From positions 6,886,501 to 6,950,500 of the forward strand of contig NC_008268.1 in the NCBI RefSeq assembly GCF_000014565.1: 64,000 nt of DNA, given 5' to 3'. A program made the position numbers and the translations under genes. Positions 27,913-37,454 of this stretch are shown in pieces (within the stretch, counting starts at the first letter, position 1; each line of letters starts with the position of its first letter). Origin of the DNA: Rhodococcus jostii RHA1. GTDB lineage: Bacteria > Actinomycetota > Actinomycetes > Mycobacteriales > Mycobacteriaceae. The notes below the pieces were generated by a model that had not been told where the DNA came from, ran no database searches, and saw only the letters and a list, made by a program, of their open reading frames with translations.

Positions 27913-28347
27913 TTATCGGATCGGTTGCCTCGCGGCCGTGGGGTTGCCCCAGATCGTGTCGGATTCGTCCTGGAGCACGAGGGCGACCAACCTCTCGGCA
28001 CCTGCGGTGAACGTGGACGCCGCGACGCGCACCCAGATCCAGTGGCCTTCCCGGTGGCGGATGCGCAGATGTGCTGTCGCGCTGGTGCTTTCCGTGCCCA
28101 GAACCCGGGCGAGCATGGTGCCCCACAGCTCGGCGTCGTCGGGGTGGAACAGTTGCTCGTGTTCGAGGTCTGCGAATTCGGCGGTGTCGTAGCCGATCAG
28201 GGCCGCGCAGGCGGGGTTGCTGAACACGAGGTTTCGTTCCCGGTCGTGAACGCTGATCGCGTGGGGGATGGACTCCATCAGTGCAGCGAATCCGTCGCTA
28301 TCCAGTTGTCTCACTGTCCCCCCTCGGGCATCTTCGTTGGCGCCCAC
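27913..28347 (-). CDS. Stand-alone PAS-domain protein
   Basis: A 144-residue protein made almost entirely of one PAS domain with PAC (about 18-135: SIPHAISVHDRERNLVFSN, ALIGYDTAEF, HLRIRHREGHWIWVRVAAST). There is no output domain and no adjacent kinase gene. It may bind a small ligand or a partner protein. Start ATG 28347; the internal GTG near 28314 (VRQLDSDG) is an alternative. Confidence 0.75.
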   Translation of the reverse strand: MGANEDARGGTVRQLDSDGFAALMESIPHAISVHDRERNLVFSNPACAALIGYDTAEFADLEHEQLFHPDDAELWGTMLARVLGTESTSATAHLRIRHREGHWIWVRVAASTFTAGAERLVALVLQDESDTIWGNPTAARQPIR

Positions 28348-28441
28348 ATCGTACGCCGCGCCTCGGATCTTCGGGCGGTGTCGCAGTTAACGACGAGCAA
28401 CTTCCGGTATCGAACCGGCACCGTGGCGATAGGGTGACGGG

Positions 28442-28927
28442 ATGCGGTTCGTCACCATCGTCCAGGCCTCCGCGTTCGTCCCCGTGTGGCTTCGCGTTCT
28501 CCTGCTGATGGCGGCGGGCGCGAAAGTGTGGGGAGCCGGTATCTATTCCGGCTGCTATTTCGGCAGCAGGGACGTCACGATGGGGCTGGGGACGTTCGTC
28601 AACCGCGGAGTGCTGTTCGACGGCACCGCGCCCATCACGCTCGGCAGGCAGGTTGCTGTCGGGCACCGCGCGCAGTTCATCACGAGTACTCACGAGATCG
28701 GTCCGAGCGACGGCCGGGGCGGGCGGGTGGTCGACCGTCCGATCGTGGTCGGCGACGGGTGCTGGATCGGCGCGGGCGCGATCATCCTTCCCGGAGTGAC
28801 GGTGGGGGACGGATGTGTCATCGGGGCGGGCACGGTGGTCACCCGCGACTGCGAGTCGAACGGGCTCTACGCGGGGTCGCCCGCGCGTCGTGTCCGCGAC
28901 CTCGACTCCGCGCCGTCCGTGCGCTGA
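28442..28927 (+). CDS. Hexapeptide-repeat acyltransferase
   Basis: A 161-residue left-handed beta-helix protein of the maltose/galactoside O-acetyltransferase type. The repeats are visible in VGDGCWIGAGAIILPGVTV and GDGCVIGAGTVVTRD, and the end YAGSPARRVR is the usual C-terminal signature. An N-terminal hydrophobic stretch (about 10-30) is unusual for soluble members. The acceptor is unknown. Its last 61 nt overlap the convergent MarR gene. Confidence 0.82.
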   Translation: MRFVTIVQASAFVPVWLRVLLLMAAGAKVWGAGIYSGCYFGSRDVTMGLGTFVNRGVLFDGTAPITLGRQVAVGHRAQFITSTHEIGPSDGRGGRVVDRPIVVGDGCWIGAGAIILPGVTVGDGCVIGAGTVVTRDCESNGLYAGSPARRVRDLDSAPSVR

Positions 28928-29382
28928 GCGCCGGCCTGGCGTTCGACGGTGACCGCACGGTTCACGCCGTCGAGAAACCGTGAAATGGTGGCCCTTTCGG
29001 GGGCGTCGAAGTCGTCGAGGACGGAGGCCGTCCGGTCGATGAGCGGCCCGAAGAACGTCCGACCGAGGTCGACGGCGCGGGGTGTGACCGCGAGCAACGA
29101 CCTGCGGCGGTCGTCGGCGTCCCGGTCGCGCCGGATCAGGTCTGCCTTCTCCATGCGGTCGAGCAGGGCGGTGACCGAGGCGGAGTTGATGCCGAGCTGA
29201 CTTCCGAGCCATCCGGGTGTGGCGACGAGTCCCGCCCGGTCGGCGTCGAGGATGCAGATCAGGGCGCGCAGATCGGTGGTGTGCAGTCCGTGCAGTTGCG
29301 CGAATTCGGCGCCGAGCAGATTCAGCTCGACTGCCAGTGCGCGCAGCCGGTGCACGGTCTGCGCGCCTTCGTCCGGGTCCAC
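28867..29382 (-). CDS. MarR-family transcriptional regulator
   Basis: A regulator of about 171 residues with the winged-helix segment INSASVTALLDRMEKADLIRRDRDADDRRRSLLAVT. The start is GTG 29382, or TTG 29391 (three residues more). It is transcribed divergently from an alpha/beta hydrolase gene, and a perfect 8-bp inverted repeat lies between them (29422-29440), as expected for autoregulation and control of the hydrolase. The ligand is unknown. Confidence 0.85.
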   Translation of the reverse strand: MDPDEGAQTVHRLRALAVELNLLGAEFAQLHGLHTTDLRALICILDADRAGLVATPGWLGSQLGINSASVTALLDRMEKADLIRRDRDADDRRRSLLAVTPRAVDLGRTFFGPLIDRTASVLDDFDAPERATISRFLDGVNRAVTVERQAGAQRTDGAESRSRTRRAGDPA

Positions 29383-29421
29383 GCTCTGCAATCTACTGCG
29401 ACTTTTCCTTCGTTTGTCTAG

Positions 29422-29440
29422 TATCTCGATTGTCGAGATA
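29422..29440. promoter_or_regulatory. MarR operator candidate
   Basis: TATCTCGA-TTG-TCGAGATA is a perfect 8+8 inverted repeat with a 3-nt spacer in the 72-nt gap between the MarR gene and the alpha/beta hydrolase gene. Size and symmetry fit MarR sites. Confidence 0.75.
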
Positions 29441-29454
29441 ACCGAGGAGGGCTG

Positions 29455-30303
29455 ATGAAGGCAGTCGACGACTTCTTCGCTGCCTACGACGCGCTGCTGG
29501 ACGAGTGGCCGGTGGACGTCACCCCCGTCGACGTCCCGACGCGGTTCGGGTCCACCCGGGTGAACGCGTGCGGACCCGAGTCGGGGGCGTCGCTTCTGCT
29601 GCTGCCCGGGGGCGGGGCGACGTCGACCGTGTGGATCGGGAACGTCGCGGCGCTCGCCCGCAGTCACCGGGTGTTCGCGGTGGACGTCATGGGCGATGTG
29701 GGGCGCAGTGTGAACGACGGTGTACCGCTGCGCACGGCCCTGAACCTGTTCGAGTGGCTGGACGCGGTGCTCGACCACGTCGGGGTGAACGCGTCCGCGG
29801 TGGTCGGTCATTCGTACGGCGCCATGATCGCCCTCGCCTACGCGCTGCACGATTCCCGTCGCGTCGACAGCCTGGTGCTGCTCGACCCGACGTCCTGCTT
29901 TGCGGGCATGAGCCCGAGGTATCTGCTCCGTGCGGTGCCGGCGCTGATCAGGCCGACGGAGAAGCGGCAGCGGAGTCTGATCGGCTGGGAGACCGCGGGC
30001 ACCGGAGTCGACCCGCGGTGGCTGGCCGTGAGCGCGCTCGGGGCGGCCGCTTTCGGCCGCACTGCGCTCATGGTGCCGCCGCGCCCGAAGGCCGAGGCGC
30101 TGGCGAGGCTGACCGCGCACACTGCCGTGGTGCTTGCCGGGGGCAGTCGGGCGCACGATCCGGGCAGGGTGGCGGCGAACGTCCGCCGGTTGCTCCCGTC
30201 GGCCACGGTCACGACGATTCCCGGCGCCACACATCACGCGCTGCCGATGACGCCCGCTGCCGACGTCGACGCGGCGATCCTCTCCGCGGGGGCGGGACGC
30301 TAG
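29455..30303 (+). CDS. Alpha/beta hydrolase
   Basis: A 282-residue alpha/beta-hydrolase-fold enzyme with the nucleophile elbow VGHSYGA (Ser120), an oxyanion-type LPGGGATS loop near 51-57 and a late catalytic His in GATHHALPM. GAGGAGGG precedes the ATG. Divergent MarR control suggests a role in degrading or tolerating a small compound. The substrate is unknown. Confidence 0.82.
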   Translation: MKAVDDFFAAYDALLDEWPVDVTPVDVPTRFGSTRVNACGPESGASLLLLPGGGATSTVWIGNVAALARSHRVFAVDVMGDVGRSVNDGVPLRTALNLFEWLDAVLDHVGVNASAVVGHSYGAMIALAYALHDSRRVDSLVLLDPTSCFAGMSPRYLLRAVPALIRPTEKRQRSLIGWETAGTGVDPRWLAVSALGAAAFGRTALMVPPRPKAEALARLTAHTAVVLAGGSRAHDPGRVAANVRRLLPSATVTTIPGATHHALPMTPAADVDAAILSAGAGR

Positions 30304-30348
30304 GATGGGCGCCCGGTAGATCGTCGAGGTCCCACGGAGGTCGCAGCG

Positions 30349-31386
30349 TTGGCGAAGAAGCGGATTCCCGTCGTCATCGTCGCCGGATTCCTCGGTTCGG
30401 GAAAGACGACACTGCTCAACCACGTGCTGCGCAACAACCGCGGGGTCCGGGTCGGCGTCATCGTCAACGACTTCGGCGCCGTGAACATCGATTCGATGCT
30501 GGTGGCCGGTCAGGTCGATTCCATGGTGTCGCTGAGCAACGGCTGCATGTGCTGCGCCGTGGACGTCAGCGACATGGACGAGATGCTGGACCGCCTCGCC
30601 CATCCCACGTCGCAGATCGACGTCATCATCGTCGAGGCGAGCGGACTTGCCGAGCCGCGCAACATGATTCGGCTCGTTCTCGGCAGCACCAACCCGCACG
30701 TCGTGTACGGCGGCCTCGTCGTGATGGTCGACGGTGAGCAGTTCGAGGACATGTCGGCGCAGCACCCGGACCTCGGCAAGCACGTCACGCTCGCCGACCT
30801 CGTGATTCTGAACAAGACGGACCGCATCGACGACGGCCGACGCGCCGCCGTGCAGGCGATGGTCCGCGACTACAACGACCGCGCGCCCGTCCTGACCACC
30901 GCACACGGCAGGATCGAGCCCACCCTGCTGTTCGACCGTGAACCCGGGCGTGAACCGGCGGCGGGGGAGCAGCTCACCCTCGACCAGCTCCTGCTCGACC
31001 AGCACGATCACTGCGAAGACCACGATCACCTGCACTCGTCCTACGAGGCAGTCGATTTCGCCTCCGACGACCCGATCGATCCGCGTCGGCTCGTCGAGTT
31101 CCTCGAGAAGCGACCGGTCGGGATCTACCGGATCAAGGGATTCGTGCACTTCGCGGTGCCAGGACAGTCGCGGAAGTTCGAAGTGCAGACGGTCGGCCCG
31201 CACATCAGATTCACGTCGACGCGCTGGGAACCCGGCGAGGAGCGGGCGACCCAGCTGGTGCTCATCGGCGCCGATATCGAGGCCGAGCACGTGCGGACCC
31301 GGCTCGCGGACTGCGTCGTGGCGGAGGGAGACGAGGCGGACCCCGGCGCGATGCTGGGCGTGCACCGCTATACCGTGACCGCGTGA
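30349..31386 (+). CDS. CobW/P47K-family GTPase metallochaperone
   Basis: A 345-residue G3E GTPase: Walker A GFLGSGKT (13-20), the metal-binding CxCC motif in GCMCCAV (Cys66, Cys68, Cys69), NKTD (155-158) and a C-terminal CobW_C domain (about 245-335, PVGIYRIKGFVHFAV). A His/Asp-rich loop at 219-229 (HDHCEDHDHLH) is a likely metal reservoir. Members insert or deliver Zn or Co. The stop overlaps bluB by 4 nt, which favours a link to cobalamin metabolism. TTG start at 30349 with CGGAGG upstream. Confidence 0.9.
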   Translation: MAKKRIPVVIVAGFLGSGKTTLLNHVLRNNRGVRVGVIVNDFGAVNIDSMLVAGQVDSMVSLSNGCMCCAVDVSDMDEMLDRLAHPTSQIDVIIVEASGLAEPRNMIRLVLGSTNPHVVYGGLVVMVDGEQFEDMSAQHPDLGKHVTLADLVILNKTDRIDDGRRAAVQAMVRDYNDRAPVLTTAHGRIEPTLLFDREPGREPAAGEQLTLDQLLLDQHDHCEDHDHLHSSYEAVDFASDDPIDPRRLVEFLEKRPVGIYRIKGFVHFAVPGQSRKFEVQTVGPHIRFTSTRWEPGEERATQLVLIGADIEAEHVRTRLADCVVAEGDEADPGAMLGVHRYTVTA

Positions 31387-32042
31387 CCGAGTCTGTGTGT
31401 AGTCCTGAAACGAATCCCGAGCCCGCGCTGTCCGTGTACGACGCGATCCGTCGTCGCCGCGACGTGCGGGCCGAGTTCACCGGGGAGCCGATCGCGGCCG
31501 CCGTGCTCGACCGCATCCTGGGTGCGGCGCACTGCGCCCCCAGCGTGGGCAACACGCAGCCGTGGGATTTCGTCGTCGTGCGCGACACCGCGACGCTGAC
31601 CACGTTCGCCGATCATGTGGCCGGCGCCCGGCGGCGTTTCGCGGACTCGCTGCCCGAGGACCGGAAGAAGAAGTTCGATCCCATCAAGATCGAGGGGATC
31701 TGCGAGAGCGGTATGGGAGTCGTCGTCACCTACGACCGGAGCCGAGGGGGCGAACACATCCTCGGCAGGCACACGGTCGACGACACCGGTCTGTTCTCCG
31801 CGGTGCTCGCGATCCAGAACCTGTGGCTCGCCGCGGCAGCCGAGAACGTCGGCGTCGGCTGGGTGTCGTTCTACGACGAGCCGTATCTCACCGAACTGCT
31901 GGGCATCCCCGACCCGGTGCGCCCCATCGCCTGGCTGTGCGTGGGGAAGGTTGCCGAGTTCCAGCAGGTGCCGGACCTCGAGCGCTTCGGGTGGCGGGGG
32001 CGCCGGCCACTGGCCGACGCCGTCCACCTCGAAAAGTTCTAG
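31383..32042 (+). CDS. bluB: 5,6-dimethylbenzimidazole synthase BluB
   Basis: A 219-residue flavin-fragmenting enzyme of the nitroreductase fold that turns FMNH2 and O2 into DMB, the lower ligand of vitamin B12. The motifs APSVGNTQPWDF, SRGGEHILGRHTVDDTG and NLWLAAAAENVGVGWVSFYD are those of BluB rather than of ordinary nitroreductases. The GTG start overlaps the CobW gene (GTGA). The last 4 nt overlap the convergent helicase gene. Confidence 0.92.
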   Translation: MTESVCSPETNPEPALSVYDAIRRRRDVRAEFTGEPIAAAVLDRILGAAHCAPSVGNTQPWDFVVVRDTATLTTFADHVAGARRRFADSLPEDRKKKFDPIKIEGICESGMGVVVTYDRSRGGEHILGRHTVDDTGLFSAVLAIQNLWLAAAAENVGVGWVSFYDEPYLTELLGIPDPVRPIAWLCVGKVAEFQQVPDLERFGWRGRRPLADAVHLEKF

Positions 32043-33463
32043 CCCTGACGGCGGCGTGAGCCGGCCGCGGACGCCGTGCGGGTTCCACCGCCCGTGGACG
32101 ACGCGGCGCGCGGGCGTCCGGCACCGCCGGAGCGGGAGCGACGTGCCCCGCCGCCCTGGCCGTGTGCGCGACCGTCCTGACCGCCGCGTCCACCCTGGGC
32201 GCCGCCCGGTCGCTGATTGCGTCCGCCGCCGTTCGACGCCGGCGCCGCCGCCTTGGGGGCGGGGGTGACGTGCGGTGCGATGGCGCCGACCAGGTCGAGC
32301 ACGTGCGCGGAATCCGCGGTGCTGCGGAGGGGGGTCACCTTGATCGCGGCCTTGCGCATCAGGACCGCGAGGTCCTTGCGCTGCTCGGGCAGCACGACCG
32401 TCACGACGTCGCCGGCGCTGCCCGCGCGTGCGGTGCGACCGGAACGGTGCAGGTATGCCTTGTGCTCGGCGGGCGGATCGACGTGGACGACCAACTGCAC
32501 GTCGTCGACGTGGACGCCGCGCGCTGCGACGTCGGTGGCCACCAGCACGCGTGCCTCACCGGCGGAGAACGACGCGAGGTTGCGGTCACGGGCCGCCTGC
32601 GACAGGTTGCCGTGCAGGTCGACCGAGGGGATTCCCGCCTCGGTGAGCTGACGGGCCAGCTTGCGGGCCTGGTGCTTGGTGCGCATGAACAGGATCCGGC
32701 GTCCGGTTCCGGACGCCAGCCGCTCGACCAGCTTCCGCTTGGCTTCGACGCCGTCCACGTCGAACACGTGGTGCGTCATGGCGGCGACGGGCGAGTTCGC
32801 CTCGTCGACCGAGTGCAGGACCTCGTTCTTCAGGAACCGCTTCACCAGCTTGTCGACGCCGTTGTCCAGCGTGGCGGAGAACAGCAGCCGCTGCCCGTGC
32901 TGGGGGGTCGCGGTGAGGATGCGGGTGACGACGGGCAGAAAGCCGAGGTCGGCCATGTGATCGGCCTCGTCGAGCACGGTGATCTCGACGGCGTCGAGGC
33001 TCACGAACTTCTGCTTCATCAGGTCTTCGAGCCGTCCGGGGCACGCGACGACGATGTCGACGCCGGCCTTGAGAGCGCTCACCTGACGGTTCTGGGAGAC
33101 ACCACCGAAGATGGTGGTGACCCGCAGGTCGTAGGCGGCGGCGAGGGGCTCGAGGGCTGCGGTGATCTGCGTGGCGAGCTCACGGGTGGGGGCCAGGATC
33201 AGGCCCACCGGGCGGCCCGGGCGGCGCTTTCCGCCGGACAGTTCGCCCGCGAGGCGGGACACCATCGGAATGGAGAAGGCGAGCGTCTTACCGCTGCCCG
33301 TCTTGCCCCGGCCGAGCACGTCGCGGCCCGACAGCGTGTCGGGGAGGGTGTCGACCTGGATCGGGAACGGGGAGGTGATCCCCTTGTCGGCGAGTGCTTT
33401 CACCAGTGGTTCGCGGACGCCGAGCGCAGCGAACGTCGTGTCGGGAGTATGTGTATCAGACAA
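32039..33463 (-). CDS. DEAD-box RNA helicase
   Basis: A 474-residue helicase with motif I GRGKTGSGKT, Ia PTRELATQI, II VLDEADHM (DEAD), III SAT, VI HRSGRTARAG and a Gly/Arg/Gln-rich basic tail (about 400-474) typical of RhlE/CshA-like RNA chaperones. TTG start at 33463 has GAAAGG upstream; an ATG further up (33562) would add an unconserved stretch. A leader of up to 250 nt with a hairpin (CTTCTTACGGCGAAGAAG) precedes it. It probably acts in RNA folding or cold adaptation. Confidence 0.9.
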   Translation of the reverse strand: MSDTHTPDTTFAALGVREPLVKALADKGITSPFPIQVDTLPDTLSGRDVLGRGKTGSGKTLAFSIPMVSRLAGELSGGKRRPGRPVGLILAPTRELATQITAALEPLAAAYDLRVTTIFGGVSQNRQVSALKAGVDIVVACPGRLEDLMKQKFVSLDAVEITVLDEADHMADLGFLPVVTRILTATPQHGQRLLFSATLDNGVDKLVKRFLKNEVLHSVDEANSPVAAMTHHVFDVDGVEAKRKLVERLASGTGRRILFMRTKHQARKLARQLTEAGIPSVDLHGNLSQAARDRNLASFSAGEARVLVATDVAARGVHVDDVQLVVHVDPPAEHKAYLHRSGRTARAGSAGDVVTVVLPEQRKDLAVLMRKAAIKVTPLRSTADSAHVLDLVGAIAPHVTPAPKAAAPASNGGGRNQRPGGAQGGRGGQDGRAHGQGGGARRSRSGGAGRPRAASSTGGGTRTASAAGSRRRQG

Positions 33464-33715
33464 GTGGTCAGGCCTTTCGGGCACAGGGTTGTGCCCGGAG
33501 GGCCGATACGGAAGGTCTCCGTCGGAGCTCGAGCACAGGTTGGCGGCGTTGCCGGTCGGCAAGCTTCTTCGCCGTAAGAAGAGCGGATGCGGTGGTGCAC
33601 ATCCAACAGGATTCGGGTGACCGAACTGAATGCGTTCTACGACGCTCGATGACCGTCGTGGTCACCTAGTGATCGCCACTCTACCCGGTGACAGCCGACC
33701 GGTCCGACCAAGGAC
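33464..33715. other. Intergenic region between the helicase and moaE
   Basis: This 252-nt stretch holds no gene. Transcribed toward the helicase it contains a small hairpin (CTTCTT-ACGGCG-AAGAAG) near 33566-33583, within a likely long leader. I see no recognisable riboswitch. Confidence 0.4.
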
Positions 33716-34129
33716 TCACAAACCGACCCATTCCGAGGCCCCGTCGGCGAACTTCTGCCGCTTCCAGATGGGTACCTCGTGCTTGATCCGTTCGACCAGT
33801 TCGGCGCACGCGGCGAACGCCTGGGCGCGGTGTGGTGCGGCGACCGCGGCGACCACCGCGAGGTCGCCGACGGTGAGGGACCCGACCCGGTGGACGGCGG
33901 CCACGGGCAGTCCGGTCGACGCCGCGACCTCCTCGCAGACGGTACGGAGGAAGCGCTCGGCGTCCGGGTGCGACTGGTACTCGAGGGCCGAAACGGATTG
34001 TCCGCCATCGTGGTTGCGGACGACGCCGGTAAACACCACCACGGCGCCATGCTCGGGCCCGGCCACGACGGCGTCGACGACGGCGGGATCGAGGGGCTGA
34101 TCCGAGATCTGGGCGAGGATGTCACTCAT
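33716..34129 (-). CDS. moaE: Molybdopterin synthase large subunit MoaE
   Basis: A 137-residue subunit that with MoaD converts cPMP into molybdopterin. Conserved are VVVFTGVVRNHDGG, LEYQSH, AAVHRVGSL and the catalytic-site end VPIWKRQKFADGASEWVG. The ATG at 34129 overlaps the moaC-moaB stop by 8 nt. It is the last gene of the moeA-moaCB-moaE operon. Confidence 0.95.
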   Translation of the reverse strand: MSDILAQISDQPLDPAVVDAVVAGPEHGAVVVFTGVVRNHDGGQSVSALEYQSHPDAERFLRTVCEEVAASTGLPVAAVHRVGSLTVGDLAVVAAVAAPHRAQAFAACAELVERIKHEVPIWKRQKFADGASEWVGL

Positions 34130-35096
34130 CGTGCGCACCTCCGCCTGCGACCTGAGCGAGAAGGTGGTCGACGATGGGGTCGAGGACGGACAATCCGTCC
34201 TTGACGCCACCCGGTGAGCCGGGCAGATTCACCACGACTGTGCCGTTCGCCACACCGGCGAGTCCGCGGCTCAGCGAGGCGTGCGGCGTCACCTCCGTCC
34301 CGCGGTTCCGGATGGCGTCGGCCACACCGGGGAGTTCTCGGTCGAGCACCGCACGGGTGGCCTCCGGGGTGGCATCCGTGGGGGAGACGCCGGTACCGCC
34401 GGTACTGATGATCAGCGCCGGATTGCCGGACAGTGCGTCGGCGAGGCCGACGGCGATGTCGGCGTCCGCATAGACCAGCGGGCCCCGGGTGGTGAAGCCG
34501 CGGTCCTCGAGCCACGCGGCGATCACCGGGCCGGTCGTGTCTACCCGTGTGCCCTTGGCGCCGCCGGTCGAGGCGACCAGTACGGCCGCGGACCGCGGTG
34601 TCACCGTGGGGGTTTCGGGACTCTGCTGCTCACGCGTCCAGTGTCCGCGTTTGCCGCCGTCCTTGGTGAGCAATCGGACACCGTCCAGTGTCGCGGCGGG
34701 GTCGACGGCTTTCACCATGTCGTGCAACGTCAACCCGGCTACCGCCACGGCGGTGAGGGCCTCCATCTCGACGCCCGTCGGGCCCTTCGTCTTCGCGGTG
34801 GCCTCGATCGTGATGGCGTCGCCCGTGAACCCGAACTCCAGTTTCACCGACGACAGCGCGAGCTGATGGCACAGCGGAATCAGCTCGGACGTCTTCTTCG
34901 CCCCCGCGATCCCGGCGATCCTGGCCGTCGCGAGAACGTCCGCCTTGGGCAGATCGTCGGCGCGGACCAGTTCGATCACCGCGGGTGTGGTGACCAATTG
35001 CCCGGCGGCCACCGCAATTCGGGTCGTGTCCGCTTTCGCGCTCACATCGACCATGCGGGCGCGGCCCTCACTGTCGAGGTGCGTCAGGTCGCTCAT
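34122..35096 (-). CDS. moaCB: MoaC-MoaB/MogA fusion
   Basis: A 324-residue bifunctional protein. The N-terminal half (1 to about 158) is MoaC, cyclic pyranopterin monophosphate synthase (LCHQLALSSVKLEF, KGPTGVEMEALTAV, MVKAVDP). After a Pro/Thr-rich linker the C-terminal half (about 172-324) is a MoaB/MogA adenylyltransferase-type domain (ISTGGTGVSPTDATPEA, LPGSPGGVKDGL). Fusions like this are known in actinobacteria. It overlaps moeA by 4 nt upstream and moaE by 8 nt downstream. Confidence 0.93.
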   Translation of the reverse strand: MSDLTHLDSEGRARMVDVSAKADTTRIAVAAGQLVTTPAVIELVRADDLPKADVLATARIAGIAGAKKTSELIPLCHQLALSSVKLEFGFTGDAITIEATAKTKGPTGVEMEALTAVAVAGLTLHDMVKAVDPAATLDGVRLLTKDGGKRGHWTREQQSPETPTVTPRSAAVLVASTGGAKGTRVDTTGPVIAAWLEDRGFTTRGPLVYADADIAVGLADALSGNPALIISTGGTGVSPTDATPEATRAVLDRELPGVADAIRNRGTEVTPHASLSRGLAGVANGTVVVNLPGSPGGVKDGLSVLDPIVDHLLAQVAGGGAHDE

Positions 35097-36277
35097 AGGG
35101 GGATCACCTTCACGAGTTGTCCGGCGTCGAGCGCGGTGACGTCGGCGGGAACGTCGAGGAGGACGTCCGCCCATGCCATCGCGGCGACGAGATGGGAACC
35201 GGGGCCGGACACGAGTTCGACTCCGGCGTCGGTGCGGCGTGCGCGGAGGAATTGCCGCTTGCCGGGAATGGAGGTGACGGCCGCGGCAAGCGGCAGCTCC
35301 TCGGGTTCGGTCGGGGGGAGCCCCGCCGCGCGCCGGATCTCGGGACGCGCGAACACCTCGAACGAGACGAGGGTGCTCACCGGGTTCCCGGGAAAGTTGA
35401 GGACGGGCGTTCCGTCCACGACGGCGGTGCCCTGCGGGCCGCCCGGTTGCATCGCGACGTGACCGAACTGTGCGCCGAGCGGCGAGAGCGTCTCCTTGAC
35501 CACCTCGAAGTCGCCCATCGACACCCCGCCGGAGGTGAGGACCAGATCGGCGGTGGTGGTCGCCTCCGCGAGCAGGGTCCGGAACTCGGCCGGGTCGTCG
35601 CCGCTGCGGGTGATCGAAACGACCTCGGCGCCGTTGGCCCTGGCGCTCGACGCGAGGGCGATTCCGTTGGAGTCGTAGATCTCTCCGGGGTGCAGTGTGG
35701 TCCCCGCGTCCACCAGTTCCGCGCCCGTGGTGATCACGGCGATGCGGGGACGCGGACGCACCGGGACACGCTGCAGGCCGACGGCGGCGAGGACGGCGAT
35801 GTGCCGGGCGGCGAGAACACTGCCGGCGGGCAGCAGGAGCGTGCCCTCCCGGACGTCGCTACCGCGCTCGCGCACGAATTCGCCCGCGGTGCGCGAGCGT
35901 TCGATGCGAACCTGTCCGTCCGTGGTCTGCGTGTCCTCCACCGGGACGACGGCGTCGGCGCCGTCGGGGATCGGCGCACCGGTCATGATCCGGTATGCGG
36001 TCCCGGGTGTGTGGGCGGTGGCGCCGGCCGGTCCCGCGGCGATCACGCCCAGCACCGGCAGCACGGCCGGGACCGACGCGACGGACGCGGCGTCGACCGC
36101 GTATCCGTCCATCTGCGAATTCCGGAACAACGGCAGGTCGACGGGGGAGTGGACGTCGGCGGCGAGGGCGCGCCCGAGCGCCTCGCCGAGCGGAATCTCC
36201 TCGGCCGGGCGCTCATGGAGCGTCGCGAGGAGTTCGGCGACGTGCTGGGCGTGCTGCTCCACAGAGCGTGCGGTCAC
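35093..36277 (-). CDS. moeA: Molybdopterin molybdenumtransferase MoeA
   Basis: A 394-residue enzyme that inserts molybdate into adenylylated molybdopterin. It shows [50 protein letters not shown] and [17 protein letters not shown]. The start is GTG at 36277 with GGAGGAAC upstream. First gene of moeA-moaCB-moaE, divergent from moaA-moaD. Confidence 0.95.
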
Positions 36278-36398
36278 GATGTTCCTCCGGCCATGGTCAC
36301 CAATCCTAGGCATCCCACCAACCGGCGACGAGGGCACCGCGCCGGACAACGGTCACCCCCTCGCGGCATACTGGACAGATGCAGGGAAAGGCAACTCG

Positions 36399-37454
36399 AT
36401 GACGGCGGTGGCGATGGGTATCCCGACCGTCCGGTCGTCGGTCTCGCTCGCAGGCAGGCCCGACGTCGACCAGCTGGTCGACCGGTTCGGCCGGGTCGCG
36501 CGTGACCTGCGGGTGTCCATCACCGAGAAGTGTTCGCTGCGCTGCACGTACTGCATGCCCGAGGAGGGCCTGCCCGCCATTCCGGCGGAGAACCTCCTCA
36601 CCGCGAACGAGATCGTCCGGCTCGTCGACATCGCCGTCCACCGGCTCGGTGTGCGCGAGGTGCGGTTCACCGGGGGCGAGCCGCTGATGCGGGTGGATCT
36701 CGAGCAGATGATCGCCGGGTGCGCCGAGCGTGCACCGGGGATCCCGCTCGCGATGACCACCAACGCGGTCGGTCTCGAGCACCGCGCGGCCGGGCTCGCC
36801 CGAGCTGGACTGACGCGGGTCAACGTCTCCCTCGATTCGGTCGATCGTGAGCACTTCGCGAGACTGACGCGGCGCGACCGGCTGCCGTCGGTGATCGCCG
36901 GTATCCGCGCCGCCGCCCGGGCGGGACTGGCGCCGCTGAAGATCAATGCGGTGCTCATGCCCGAAACGCTCAGTGGAGCCGCCGATCTCCTGGAATGGTG
37001 CCTGAGCGAGGGCGTCGCGCTGCGGTTCATCGAGGAGATGCCGCTCGACGCCGATCACGAGTGGGCACGCGAGAACATGGTTGCCGCCGATCGGTTACTG
37101 GCCGTCCTCGGCGAACGATTCACCCTCACCGAACACGGGAGAGAAGATCCGTCGGCGCCCGCCGAGGAGTGGCTCGTCGACGGCGGACCGGCCACGGTCG
37201 GGATCATCGCGTCCGTCACCCGCTCGTTCTGCTCGGACTGCGACCGCACCCGTCTCACGGCCGAGGGAACGGTACGGTCGTGCCTGTTCAGCGACCAGGA
37301 GATCGACCTGCGGGCGGCCCTGCGGTCGGGGGCGGGCGACGAGGAATTGGCGCAGTTGTGGCGCGGCGCGATGTGGAACAAGTGGGCAGGCCACGGAATC
37401 AACGCGGACGGCTTCGCCCCGCCGCAACGCAGCATGGGAGCTATCGGTGGTTGA
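36399..37454 (+). CDS. moaA: GTP 3',8-cyclase MoaA
   Basis: A 351-residue radical SAM enzyme that begins molybdopterin synthesis. The first [4Fe-4S] cluster is held by Cys45, Cys49 and Cys52 ([11 protein letters not shown]), the second by the C-terminal set in [20 protein letters not shown]. The protein ends in the conserved GG (MGAIGG). Its stop overlaps moaD by 8 nt. An upstream extension of the frame is antisense to moeA and not credible. Confidence 0.95.

Noticed and set aside
28867-31365. A very long minus-strand frame of over 800 codons ending in the MarR gene.
   Set aside because: Only the last 172 codons encode a real protein; the rest is antisense to the hydrolase and CobW genes.
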